A stretch of DNA of 64,000 nucleotides, from assembly GCF_019091085.1 (NCBI RefSeq), contig NZ_JAGXJY010000017.1:62001-126000 (forward strand). The letters are read 5' to 3'. The stretch is from Mesorhizobium sp. GbtcB19 (GTDB lineage Bacteria; Pseudomonadota; Alphaproteobacteria; Rhizobiales; Rhizobiaceae). The translations under genes and the position numbers were made by a program. This document shows positions 47,456 to 55,276 of the stretch, piece after piece (position 1 is the first letter of the stretch; each line of letters opens with the position of its first letter). Under the pieces are notes generated by a model. It was not told where the DNA came from, did not search any database, and saw nothing but the letters and a program-made list of their open reading frames with translations.

Positions 47456-48640
47456 GTGACGGCATCGCAAGCCGCGCAAGCGGAAAATGGCGACTGGTTT
47501 GTCGGCAATCCAACCGGCCTGCAACTGGCTTCGGCCTTGTGGATCGGTTCGGTCGGCCTGCTCATCCTTGGGCTGCAGCCGGTGCTGCTCGGCGCGCTCT
47601 ACACCGAAGGCCATGTCACCGGCGACGAGCTCGCGCTGGTCGCCACCGCCGAAATGATTGCGATTGCGATCGGCTCGGCGATCGTGGCGATGCTGCTCCC
47701 TGCCAGGAACATGCGCTGGAAGAGCGCGCTGCTGCTCGTGCTCTTGGCGCTTGCCAATTTCTGGACCGCTTATGCCGACAGTCCCTATGCGCTGATCGGC
47801 GCGCGCATACTGGCCGGCCTTGCGGAGGGAGGGCTGGTCGCCGTCGCGACGGAGCTGATCGCCCGCTCGCGCCGGGCCGAGCGCATCGGCGGCTACTTCG
47901 TCACGCTGCAGACCTTGGCGCAATGCGCGCTGGCGCTGATCCTGGCGCTTTACGTGGTGCCGACGGCCGGCTCGGCCGGCGGTTTCATCGCGCTCGGCAT
48001 CGTCTGCCTGCTGTCGCTGGTCGTCGCCTGGACCGTGGCGGACGACTATGCCGACCTGCCCAAGGAAGAGCAGTTTGCCAATGTGGCGACCGTGCCGGCA
48101 ATCACCGCGCTTTTGTCGATCTTCTGCTATTTCATGTTCTTCGGCGCCGTCTGGGCTTTCCTCGAGCCCATCGGCGCGCAGTTCGGCATCGACGGCCGCA
48201 CCGTCGGCCTGATGGTTTCGGCAAGCCTTGCCGCGCAGGTGATCGGCGCCATGACCGCGACCGTCTTCGAGGCGCGCATCGACTATCGTTTCGCCATCAC
48301 GATCATCGGCATCGTCGCGGCGATCAGCTCGATGCTGCTTGCCTCCGGTCCGGGGCCTTCGGTGTTCTGGGCGGTGGCGCTGGTAATGGGCTTCATCCTG
48401 CTCTTCATCGTGCCTTACCAGATCCGCCTCGCCATCACCGCCGACGAGACGCGCACCGCCGTCCTTCTGGTGCCGGCCGCGCAGCTCTTCGGCCTCGCCA
48501 TCGGCCCGATTGGCGCTTCGCTTTTGATCGACGGCGCGAACTTCCGGCCGGTGCCCGAATTCGCCGCCGCCACCGCTTCGGCCAGCGTGCTTCTGCTCGG
48601 CGTCTTCGTGCTGGTGGCGCGCCGCCGCGGCAAGGCCTGA
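47456..48640 (+). CDS. MFS transporter
   Basis: This 394-residue major facilitator protein has about twelve hydrophobic segments. The signature loop between segments 2 and 3 is diverged (LLPARNMRWKSALLL); other typical stretches are GARILAGLAEGGLVAVATELI and FIVPYQIRLAITADE. The start is GTG at 47456 with GGGAGG 6 bases upstream. The next gene (lactone oxidase) follows after 11 bases. It probably imports the substrate of the downstream enzymes. Confidence 0.85.
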   Translation: MTASQAAQAENGDWFVGNPTGLQLASALWIGSVGLLILGLQPVLLGALYTEGHVTGDELALVATAEMIAIAIGSAIVAMLLPARNMRWKSALLLVLLALANFWTAYADSPYALIGARILAGLAEGGLVAVATELIARSRRAERIGGYFVTLQTLAQCALALILALYVVPTAGSAGGFIALGIVCLLSLVVAWTVADDYADLPKEEQFANVATVPAITALLSIFCYFMFFGAVWAFLEPIGAQFGIDGRTVGLMVSASLAAQVIGAMTATVFEARIDYRFAITIIGIVAAISSMLLASGPGPSVFWAVALVMGFILLFIVPYQIRLAITADETRTAVLLVPAAQLFGLAIGPIGASLLIDGANFRPVPEFAAATASASVLLLGVFVLVARRRGKA

Positions 48641-48651
48641 GGAGGATCGAC

Positions 48652-49953
48652 ATGGCAAACGCCTGGAGCAACTGGTCGGGCTTGGTCACGGCGTCGCCGA
48701 AATCGATCGCGACGCCGGCCGATGCCGGCGAACTGGCCGAGCTGGTGCGCTCGGCGCCCGGTCCGCTGCGCGTCGTGGGCGCCGGCCATTCCTTCACGCC
48801 GCTGGTGCAGTCTGACGGCACCATCGTCTCGCTGGAGAAGATCGAGGGGCTGGTCTCGCACGATGCCGCGAACAACCGGGCGCGGGTGAGGGCGGGAACC
48901 AGGCTCGGCGCCCTGATGCACATCCTGCAGGATATCGGCCAGGGCCTGCCCAACATGGGCGACATCGACAAGCAGGCGATCGGCGGCGCGCTGGGCACCG
49001 CAACGCATGGCTCCGGCCCGACGCTCGGCGCCTATCACACGCAGTTGGAGGCGGTGCAGCTTGTCGACGGCAAAGGCAAGCTGCGGGAATTCAGCCGGGC
49101 GGGCGACCCGGACATGATCCACGCCACCGGCGTCGCGCTGGGCAGCTTCGGCGTGCTCACCGAAGTGACGATGAACAACATCGCGACCTACCGGCTGCGC
49201 CGTCGCAAATGGGTGCTGCCGATCGGCGACATGCTCAAAAACTTCGAGACGATGATGGCGGCGCATCGTTCGGCCGAATTCTACTACATCCCGTTTTCCG
49301 GCTACGCCCAGTTCATCGCCAGCGATCTCAGCGACGCGGCACCGACGCCACGGCCGACCGAGGACGACGAGGAGGGGCTGGCGACTTTGCGCAAGCTGCG
49401 CACCGTCTTGCGCTGGCTGCCGTCGCTGCGCCGCGCGCTGATCAAGGGCGCGGTGAAGAAGGTCCCGCCGGAGGATTATGTGCAGGACTGGCTCAACGTT
49501 TACGCCTCCGACCGTCAAACCAAATTCAACGAGATGGAGTACCACCTGCCTTACGAGGAAGGTCCGAAAGCCCTGGCCGAGATCATCGCACTGACTGAAA
49601 AGCACTTTCCGGAAGTCTATTTCCCGATGGAGGTGCGTTCGGTGGCGCCCGACGAATTCTGGCTTTCGCCGTTCCACAAAAGGCTGACCTGCTCGATCGC
49701 CATCCACCACGACGCGGCGAACGACCCGCTGCCCTTCATGCGCGCCGCCGAGCCGATCCTGCGCAAATATGGCGGCCGGCCGCATTGGGGCAAGATGCAC
49801 AGCCTGAAGGCGGCGGATTTCAAAAAACTCTATCCGCGCTGGGATGAGGCGATGGCAGTGCGCCGCGACATCGATCCGGACAACCGTTTCGTGTCGCCCT
49901 ATATGGCCGGCCTGTTCGGCATCGAACCCGGTCCTTTTGGCATCCGACAATGA
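48652..49953 (+). CDS. FAD-linked D-arabinono-1,4-lactone oxidase family protein
   Basis: This 433-residue flavoprotein has the FAD-binding VAO fold: LRVVGAGHSFTPLV, in which the His is the covalent FAD attachment site of the family, and GGALGTATHGSGPTLG. The C-terminal ALO domain ends with GGRPHWGKMHSL, a motif of sugar-lactone and alditol oxidases. It should oxidise a sugar lactone or polyol with oxygen. The ATG at 48652 has GGAGG upstream. Its stop overlaps the DSD1-family start by 4 bases (ATGA). Confidence 0.87.
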   Translation: MANAWSNWSGLVTASPKSIATPADAGELAELVRSAPGPLRVVGAGHSFTPLVQSDGTIVSLEKIEGLVSHDAANNRARVRAGTRLGALMHILQDIGQGLPNMGDIDKQAIGGALGTATHGSGPTLGAYHTQLEAVQLVDGKGKLREFSRAGDPDMIHATGVALGSFGVLTEVTMNNIATYRLRRRKWVLPIGDMLKNFETMMAAHRSAEFYYIPFSGYAQFIASDLSDAAPTPRPTEDDEEGLATLRKLRTVLRWLPSLRRALIKGAVKKVPPEDYVQDWLNVYASDRQTKFNEMEYHLPYEEGPKALAEIIALTEKHFPEVYFPMEVRSVAPDEFWLSPFHKRLTCSIAIHHDAANDPLPFMRAAEPILRKYGGRPHWGKMHSLKAADFKKLYPRWDEAMAVRRDIDPDNRFVSPYMAGLFGIEPGPFGIRQ

Positions 49954-51086
49954 GTGCCTATTTCACCGCTTTGTCCGAGGCGCTGAGGGCAGCCGAGATT
50001 TTTCGGCCCTGCCTTGTGCTCGACCGTGATCGGCTGGACGGCAACATCGCATTGGTAAAGGTGAGACTTGCGCCGGGCCTCGCCGTGCGGCTGGTCGACA
50101 AGTCGCTGCCTTGCATGCCGCTGCTTTCGCATGTCGCCAGGGCGCTTGGCACCAACCGCTTCATGACCTTCCACCCGCCGGTGACGCAGGCCGTGCTCGA
50201 CGCTTTTCCCGACGGCGACCTGCTCTATGGCAAGCCGATGCCGGTCGGCGCCGCTAAGGCAGCACTGACTAGGGGCGGTTCCGGTTGGTGGTCGCGCGTC
50301 TGCTGGCTGATCGACACACCGGAGCGGTTGGCCGACTATGGCGATTTGGCCGCCGCGCTCGGCACCGAACTGCGCTTCGCCTTCGAGGTCGATGTCGGCC
50401 TGCATCGCGGCGGTTTTTCCAGCCCAGCCGAGATCAGGGCGCTGACGATACCGGAGCGTTTGCACTGCGAAGGCATCATGGCCTATGAGGCGCATGCGCC
50501 GGAGATACCGGGACTGTTCGGTGGTGCGGAAAAGGCGCTGAAGCAGGCCTCGGCCAAGGCGGCGGAGTTCGTTGATGTCCTCGCCTTTGACCAGCGCCGC
50601 ACTTTGAACATCGGCGGCTCCAAGACGGCGCTGCTGCATGGCGGCGGTGTTGCCAACGAAGTGTCGATCGGCTCGGCCTTCGTGCTGCCCAAGGATTTCG
50701 ACACGCCCGGCCTCGGCGGCTTCCAGCCGGCGGCCTTCATCGCCACGCCAATCCTCAAGGCGCTCGAGCCGGCGGTGCCGGGTCCGCCAGCGGTTTCCCG
50801 CGCACTGCAGGCGCTCGGCCTGTTCCCGCGCAAGGGCTGCTATCTCTATGGCGGCAAGTGGATGGCCGAGCCGGTCTTTCCCGAAGGCATGAAGCCGAAC
50901 GGCTTGATCGGCCTGTCGTCCAACCAGCAATTCATCGGCCTGCCGGCGAGCGCGGACGTGAAGCCAGGCGACTACGCCTTCCTGCGGCCGACGCAGAGCG
51001 AGGCCGTGCTGCAGCACTTCGGCGCGATTGCCGTGTTTTCCGAAGGACGGATTGCGGAGTTCTGGCCGGTGCTGCCGACGGGGTAG
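49950..51086 (+). CDS. DSD1 family PLP-dependent enzyme (alanine racemase N-terminal fold)
   Basis: This 378-residue fold-type III PLP enzyme is of the D-threonine aldolase / D-serine dehydratase (DSD1) group. The PLP lysine lies in VRLVDKSLPCMPLL. A TIM-barrel strand carries FEVDVGLHRGGF, and the C-terminal domain has the PGDYAFLRPTQSEAVLQHF metal-binding His region. It should act on a beta-hydroxy D-amino acid. It overlaps the oxidase gene by 4 bases, so a joint pathway is likely, but no known route links the two enzymes. Confidence 0.82.
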   Translation: MSAYFTALSEALRAAEIFRPCLVLDRDRLDGNIALVKVRLAPGLAVRLVDKSLPCMPLLSHVARALGTNRFMTFHPPVTQAVLDAFPDGDLLYGKPMPVGAAKAALTRGGSGWWSRVCWLIDTPERLADYGDLAAALGTELRFAFEVDVGLHRGGFSSPAEIRALTIPERLHCEGIMAYEAHAPEIPGLFGGAEKALKQASAKAAEFVDVLAFDQRRTLNIGGSKTALLHGGGVANEVSIGSAFVLPKDFDTPGLGGFQPAAFIATPILKALEPAVPGPPAVSRALQALGLFPRKGCYLYGGKWMAEPVFPEGMKPNGLIGLSSNQQFIGLPASADVKPGDYAFLRPTQSEAVLQHFGAIAVFSEGRIAEFWPVLPTG

Positions 51087-51114
51087 GGCACACGAAGCCG
51101 TGACAATCGATTTA

Positions 51115-51156
51115 TTGACTCAGTCAACTAAATGATTGATCCTGTCCAGGACAGGA
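51115..51156. promoter_or_regulatory. Two perfect palindromes before the MarR-GNAT gene
   Basis: TTGACTCAGTCAA (6-1-6) lies at 51115-51127 and TCCTGTCCAGGACAGGA (8-1-8) at 51140-51156. The second overlaps the ribosome site AGGAGG of the gene starting at 51166, so it could act as an operator or as an RNA hairpin that hides the site. Confidence 0.65.
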
Positions 51157-51165
51157 GGATTTCCC

Positions 51166-52101
51166 ATGACCATCCACGACCACCCCGGCAAGGAACGCAT
51201 CGATACGGTGCGCGCCTTCAACCGCTTTTACACCCGCCAGATCGGCGTGCTCGACGAAAGCTGGCTGAAAAGCAGCTTCTCGCTGACCGAGGCGCGGGTG
51301 CTTTACGAGCTTGCCCACCGCGACGGACTCGTCGCCAGCGACCTGGTTCGCGACCTTGGCCTCGACCCCGGCTATGTCAGCCGTCTCTTGAAGAAATTCG
51401 AGGAGCGCGGCCTGGTCGAGCGCGAAGCCAGCGAGGCCGACGCACGTCGCGCCTCAATCGCGCTGACGCCGGCGGGCAGGCAGGCCTTCGCGCCGCTCAA
51501 CCAGGATTCGCACGACCAGGTGCGCGCGCTGCTCGATCGTCTGGCGCCCGTCGATCAGGAGCGGCTGGTCAAGGCCATGCGCACCGTGCAGGACCTGCTC
51601 GGCGACAGGCCCGAACCCAAGGTGCCCTACATCCTGCGACCGCTGCAGGTCGGCGACATCGGCTGGGTCACGCACCGCCAGGGCATGCTCTACGCCCAGG
51701 ACTATGGCTGGGACGAGACCTACGAGGCGCTGGTCGCCGAGATCCTCGGCGAGTTCGTCAAGAATTTCGTCCCGCAATGGGAGCGCGGCTGGATCGCCGA
51801 GCGCGAAGGCGAGGTCGTCGGCTCGGTCTTCGTCGTGCGCAAGTCGCCCAAAGTGGCGAAGCTGAGGCTCCTCTATGTTGAGCCATCGGCGCGCGGCCTG
51901 GGCATTGGCCGGCGGCTGGTCGACGAATGCATCACCTTCGCCCGCGCCAAGGGCTATCGGACGCTGACGCTCTGGACCAACGACATACTGGGCTCGGCCC
52001 GTCGTATCTACCAGGCAGCCGGCTTCAAGCTGGTCGATGAAGAGCGCCACCATTCCTTCGGCAAGGATCTGGTCGGCCAGACCTGGAATTTGGAGCTTTA
52101 G
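51166..52101 (+). CDS. MarR-GNAT fusion protein
   Basis: This 311-residue protein joins a MarR winged helix (residues about 1-145: FSLTEARVLYELAHRDGL, GLDPGYVSRLLKKFEERGLVERE) to a GNAT acetyltransferase (about 150-311: LYVEPSARGLGIGRRLVDECI, the acetyl-CoA loop RGLGIGRR, and ARRIYQAAGFKLVDE). The ATG at 51166 has GGAGG upstream; a start at 51136 would cross the palindromes. The fusion is known in actinobacteria and proteobacteria; its acceptor is unknown. It may regulate itself through the palindromes. Confidence 0.9.
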   Translation: MTIHDHPGKERIDTVRAFNRFYTRQIGVLDESWLKSSFSLTEARVLYELAHRDGLVASDLVRDLGLDPGYVSRLLKKFEERGLVEREASEADARRASIALTPAGRQAFAPLNQDSHDQVRALLDRLAPVDQERLVKAMRTVQDLLGDRPEPKVPYILRPLQVGDIGWVTHRQGMLYAQDYGWDETYEALVAEILGEFVKNFVPQWERGWIAEREGEVVGSVFVVRKSPKVAKLRLLYVEPSARGLGIGRRLVDECITFARAKGYRTLTLWTNDILGSARRIYQAAGFKLVDEERHHSFGKDLVGQTWNLEL

Positions 52102-52108
52102 CTCTTCT

Positions 52109-52252
52109 CCTTCTCCCCCTGTGGGAGAAGGTGGATCGGCGCGCAGCGCCGAGACGGATGAGGGGTGTTCCAGGGAACGCCAGCGTCTTACTCCGCTGGA
52201 ACACCCCTCATCCGTCGCCTTCGGCGACACCTTCTCCCGCAAGGGGAGAAGG
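52109..52252. repeat. Palindromic intergenic repeat, family R2, copy 3
   Basis: It has the same ends and central ACACCCCTCATCCGTC palindrome as copies at 21622-21769 and 25991-26138. It sits between the MarR-GNAT stop and the stop of an AraC gene on the other strand. Confidence 0.88.
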
Positions 52253-52261
52253 GAAGGCGCC

Positions 52262-53095
52262 TCACCCCTCCACCGGCAGCCAGATCTCCAGCCCGCCATT
52301 GCCGGTATGCGCGTCGAACTCCGGCCCGTAGCGCTCGAATTCCGGCGCGTCGGCGATCTCGTGACCGGAGCCCGGCAGCCATTTGTTCCAGATCGTGTTG
52401 ACGGTGCGGCGGATGGTCGAGATGTGCTCGCGATGCGAGAACACGGCATATTTCTGCGCCGGCACCCGCACGCGGTAAAAATCCTTGGGCAGGTCGGAGA
52501 AATCCTTGACCTCGACGCCGACGACATAGTCGAAATTGCCGGCATCGTCGCCGTTGAGGCAGGCGCCGTAGAAGACGCCGGGTACTTCGCCGGGGATGTT
52601 GCCGATATAGGGCGCGAAACGCTGCCACTGCATCGGGATGCCGGCGCTGGTTTCGCAGCTGTAGCGCTCTCCGAGTCCTGCGATGAGGAAGGGGCGGCTG
52701 GTCTCGAAGCGCGGCGGCTCGAGCGTGGCGAGAAGTGAACTGTCCATCAGGATAGGCTCCACGAGGTCGAGGTTTTTGGTCGAGCCTTGCGCGCGCACCA
52801 GTTCCGGCGTGGTGCCGAACTGGTCGCGAAAGGCGCGGGTGAAAGCCTCATGCGAGTTGTAACCAGCATCGAGCGCGACCGAGAGAATGTCGGGCGCGCC
52901 GCCGGCCAGCTGGCGCGCCGCCTCACTCAGGCGGCGCGCTCGCATATAGCCCATGACTGACCGCCCGGTGGCGGCGCCGAATGCGCGCGTCACATGGAAG
53001 CGCGATACGCCGCTGCTTGCCGCAATTTCGTCGAGGCTGATGGCATCCGGCAGGTGGCTTTCGACAAACCACAGCGCTTTCTCGGTCGGGTTCAT
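52262..53095 (-). CDS. AraC family regulator with GyrI-like effector domain
   Basis: This 277-residue protein has an N-terminal double helix-turn-helix (ISLDEIAASSGVSRFHVTRAF, ILSVALDAGYNSHEAFTRAFR) and a C-terminal GyrI/Rob-like ligand domain (YVVGVEVKDFSDLP, VPAQKYAVFSHREHIS, WKWLPGSG-like NKWLPGSGHEIADAPEFERYG). The start at 53095 has GAGGAA upstream. Such regulators often sense drugs or small hydrophobic compounds. It lies 146 bases after the lipid operon on the same strand. Confidence 0.88.
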   Translation of the reverse strand: MNPTEKALWFVESHLPDAISLDEIAASSGVSRFHVTRAFGAATGRSVMGYMRARRLSEAARQLAGGAPDILSVALDAGYNSHEAFTRAFRDQFGTTPELVRAQGSTKNLDLVEPILMDSSLLATLEPPRFETSRPFLIAGLGERYSCETSAGIPMQWQRFAPYIGNIPGEVPGVFYGACLNGDDAGNFDYVVGVEVKDFSDLPKDFYRVRVPAQKYAVFSHREHISTIRRTVNTIWNKWLPGSGHEIADAPEFERYGPEFDAHTGNGGLEIWLPVEG

Positions 53096-53241
53096 GGTTC
53101 CTCGCATTTGGCGGGCCGACCCTAACGGCCGCGCCGACGGCCAGTTTGATCGAAATTGCGCATGGCGCGAAGGGGCGAAGCGATACTCACAGGCAGTGCC
53201 GCCGTCGCGCTGCGGTTGCGCGAACGGATTCAATCGGGCGC

Positions 53242-54177
53242 TCACACGGTCCAGAAATAGCGCACGATGTGAAAGAAGATCGGCGCTGCGAAGACGAGGC
53301 TGTCGGTGCGGTCGAGCATGCCGCCATGGCCTTCGATCAGGTGTCCCCAGTCCTTGACGCCCTGGTCGCGCTTGATCGCCGAGGCGACGAGGCCGCCGAG
53401 GAAACCCATCGTGCAGGCGACGAAGGCGACGGCCGAGGCCTGCAGCGGCGAGAACGGCGTGATGAAGGAGAGCAGAGCGCCGAGCAGGCTCGACGCCACC
53501 AGCCCGCCGATCAGCCCTTCCCAGGTCTTCGAGGGCGACACATTCGGCGAGAAGCGGTGTTTTCCGAACAGCTTGCCGAAGATGTATTGCAACACGTCGC
53601 TGCCCTGCACGACGATGATCAGGAAGGCGATGAGCAAAAGGTTGCGGCCCTCGAAGCCGGGCACGTTGAGCGTCAGCAGGGCGGGGACGTGGCTGACGCA
53701 ATAGACCGAGATCATGATCGCCCATTGCTGCGCCGAGACGCGCTCCAGGAAGCGTTCGGTATCGCCATGCAGCGCCGTGATCGCCGGCATCAAAAGGAAG
53801 CAGTAGACCGGGATGAAGATGACGAACAGCCCGTACCAGGCGGTCCACACCAGCCAGTACTGGAACGGGATGACGATGCCGAACATGCCGAGCAGCACCC
53901 AGTGGTCGCTGCGCCGGCTGTGCGTCAGTGTCACGAATTCGCGCAGCGCCGCGAACGAGATCAGCGCGAACAGGATGGTCATGCCGTAACGGCCGAAGAA
54001 GAAGGCGACCGTCATCAGCGCGACCATCACCCACCAGGCGTTGATGCGCTGGGTAAGGTTGACGAGCGTCGCGCTGAGCGGCCTCGGCGCGCGCATCGAA
54101 AGGATGCCGGCCGTGACGCTGGCGGTGCTCAGCACCACGAACAGGCCGATGATGAGAATGCTGATTTCGTGGCGCAT
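53242..54177 (-). CDS. Phosphatidate cytidylyltransferase (CdsA) family protein
   Basis: This 311-residue integral membrane protein has about eight hydrophobic segments. The CdsA region includes VVQGSDVLQYIFGKLFGKHRF, SPSKTWEGLIGGLVASSLLG and the signature tail KRDQGVKDWGHLIEGHGGMLDRTDS. It should make a CDP-activated lipid from CTP and phosphatidate. Its start overlaps the acyltransferase stop by one base (TGATG). It is the last gene of the lipid operon and matches E. coli YnbB in role and length. Confidence 0.92.
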   Translation of the reverse strand: MRHEISILIIGLFVVLSTASVTAGILSMRAPRPLSATLVNLTQRINAWWVMVALMTVAFFFGRYGMTILFALISFAALREFVTLTHSRRSDHWVLLGMFGIVIPFQYWLVWTAWYGLFVIFIPVYCFLLMPAITALHGDTERFLERVSAQQWAIMISVYCVSHVPALLTLNVPGFEGRNLLLIAFLIIVVQGSDVLQYIFGKLFGKHRFSPNVSPSKTWEGLIGGLVASSLLGALLSFITPFSPLQASAVAFVACTMGFLGGLVASAIKRDQGVKDWGHLIEGHGGMLDRTDSLVFAAPIFFHIVRYFWTV

Positions 54178-54836
54178 CAATCGTCTCGGTCGGGGCGCGG
54201 GTCGAGCGCCAGAAGGGCTTCGCGGGCGCGCTGCAGGAAGGCGCGGCGCTCCTCGCCCGGCGCCAGCGCCACGGGCGCGCCGAAGACGACGCGGCAAAGC
54301 AGCGGCACCGGCAGGAACTGGCCCTTGGGCAGCACGCGCGACATGTTCTCGATCCAGCACGGGATGAGCTCCACATCCGGCCGTGCCATCGACAGATTGT
54401 AGAGGCCGGAGCGGAAGGGCAGCAGCTCGTCGCTGGTGTTGCGGGTGCCTTCCGGGAAGATGATCAGCGAGTGGCCCTGCTCGAGGACCGAAAGCATGAT
54501 CGAGATCGGGTGCTCCGCCTCGCTTGTCCACTGCCGGCTGATCAGCACGGAGGACAGCATGTCCTGCGCGATAAAGCGGCGCAGCCGCGACTTGCCCCAA
54601 TATTCGGCCGCGGCGATCGCATGCGTCTTGGCGCGCTCCGTTTCGCTGAGGCAGGCCGACAGAAGGATGAAATCGCCATGGCTGGTGTGGTTGGCGAAAT
54701 AGATGCGCTGCCGGTCCGACGGCTGGCTGCCGTTCCAGATCGGCCGCACGCCGGTGACCGCCCAGGCCATCGCCGAGAGGCCGACCGAGGTCACCGTCTG
54801 CAACAGCGTATAGGTGCGCAGCGCAAGCTTGCTCAT
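54177..54836 (-). CDS. 1-acyl-sn-glycerol-3-phosphate acyltransferase (LPLAT) family protein
   Basis: This 219-residue acyltransferase has the NHTSHGD motif (NHxxxxD catalytic block I) and FPEGTRN (block III). One hydrophobic N-terminal segment should anchor it at the inner membrane. It would acylate a lysophospholipid, giving the phosphatidate used by the CdsA homologue that follows with a one-base overlap. Its start overlaps the stop of the 147-residue membrane protein by 4 bases (ATGA). E. coli ynbABCD, as I recall it, has no such gene. Confidence 0.9.
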   Translation of the reverse strand: MSKLALRTYTLLQTVTSVGLSAMAWAVTGVRPIWNGSQPSDRQRIYFANHTSHGDFILLSACLSETERAKTHAIAAAEYWGKSRLRRFIAQDMLSSVLISRQWTSEAEHPISIMLSVLEQGHSLIIFPEGTRNTSDELLPFRSGLYNLSMARPDVELIPCWIENMSRVLPKGQFLPVPLLCRVVFGAPVALAPGEERRAFLQRAREALLALDPRPDRDD

Positions 54837-55276
54837 CTGGGCATCCAGAAACCGGCGGTGAGGAAGGCGACGACGAAGACCGCGAAAGCGATGCGCTGGC
54901 GGGCAAGCAGTTTGCGTGTGCCAGCGATGCGGTCGTCAAGCGGACGCGGCGTTGGCTGAGCGGGCTTCAGCCGCATGCGGCTCAGCATGTCGTCGACGGC
55001 GGCGCCTCCGGAAATCTCGTCGCCATGCGTCGCCATCAGCCGGAACAGCAGCGCATCGAAAACGAGAAGCGCCGAAAGCCCGAGCACCACGACGGCGCTC
55101 GCCGCAGCGACCAGCAGCGCCAGCACAGCAAGCGGCGCATGCAGCGCGCCGCGCGCCGAGGCGACCAGCGGTGCGACACTGTCGCCGGCGACCACGATCG
55201 CGGCCGGCCATGCCGCCTGCTTGACCAGCATGGCGGCAAAGGCGGCAGTCTTGCGTTGATAGGCCTCGTCGCTCAT
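54833..55276 (-). CDS. Small membrane protein of the lipid operon
   Basis: This 147-residue protein begins MSDEAYQRKTAAFAAMLVKQ. It has two central hydrophobic segments (PLAVLALLVAAASAVVVLGL and SALLVFDALLFRLM) and a third at the C-terminus (IAFAVFVVAFLTAGF). Between them lies an Arg/Pro-rich cytoplasmic or periplasmic loop. I do not recognise the family. It overlaps the phosphatase gene upstream and the acyltransferase gene downstream by 4 bases each, so it is made with them and may hold the complex together. Confidence 0.75.
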   Translation of the reverse strand: MSDEAYQRKTAAFAAMLVKQAAWPAAIVVAGDSVAPLVASARGALHAPLAVLALLVAAASAVVVLGLSALLVFDALLFRLMATHGDEISGGAAVDDMLSRMRLKPAQPTPRPLDDRIAGTRKLLARQRIAFAVFVVAFLTAGFWMPR

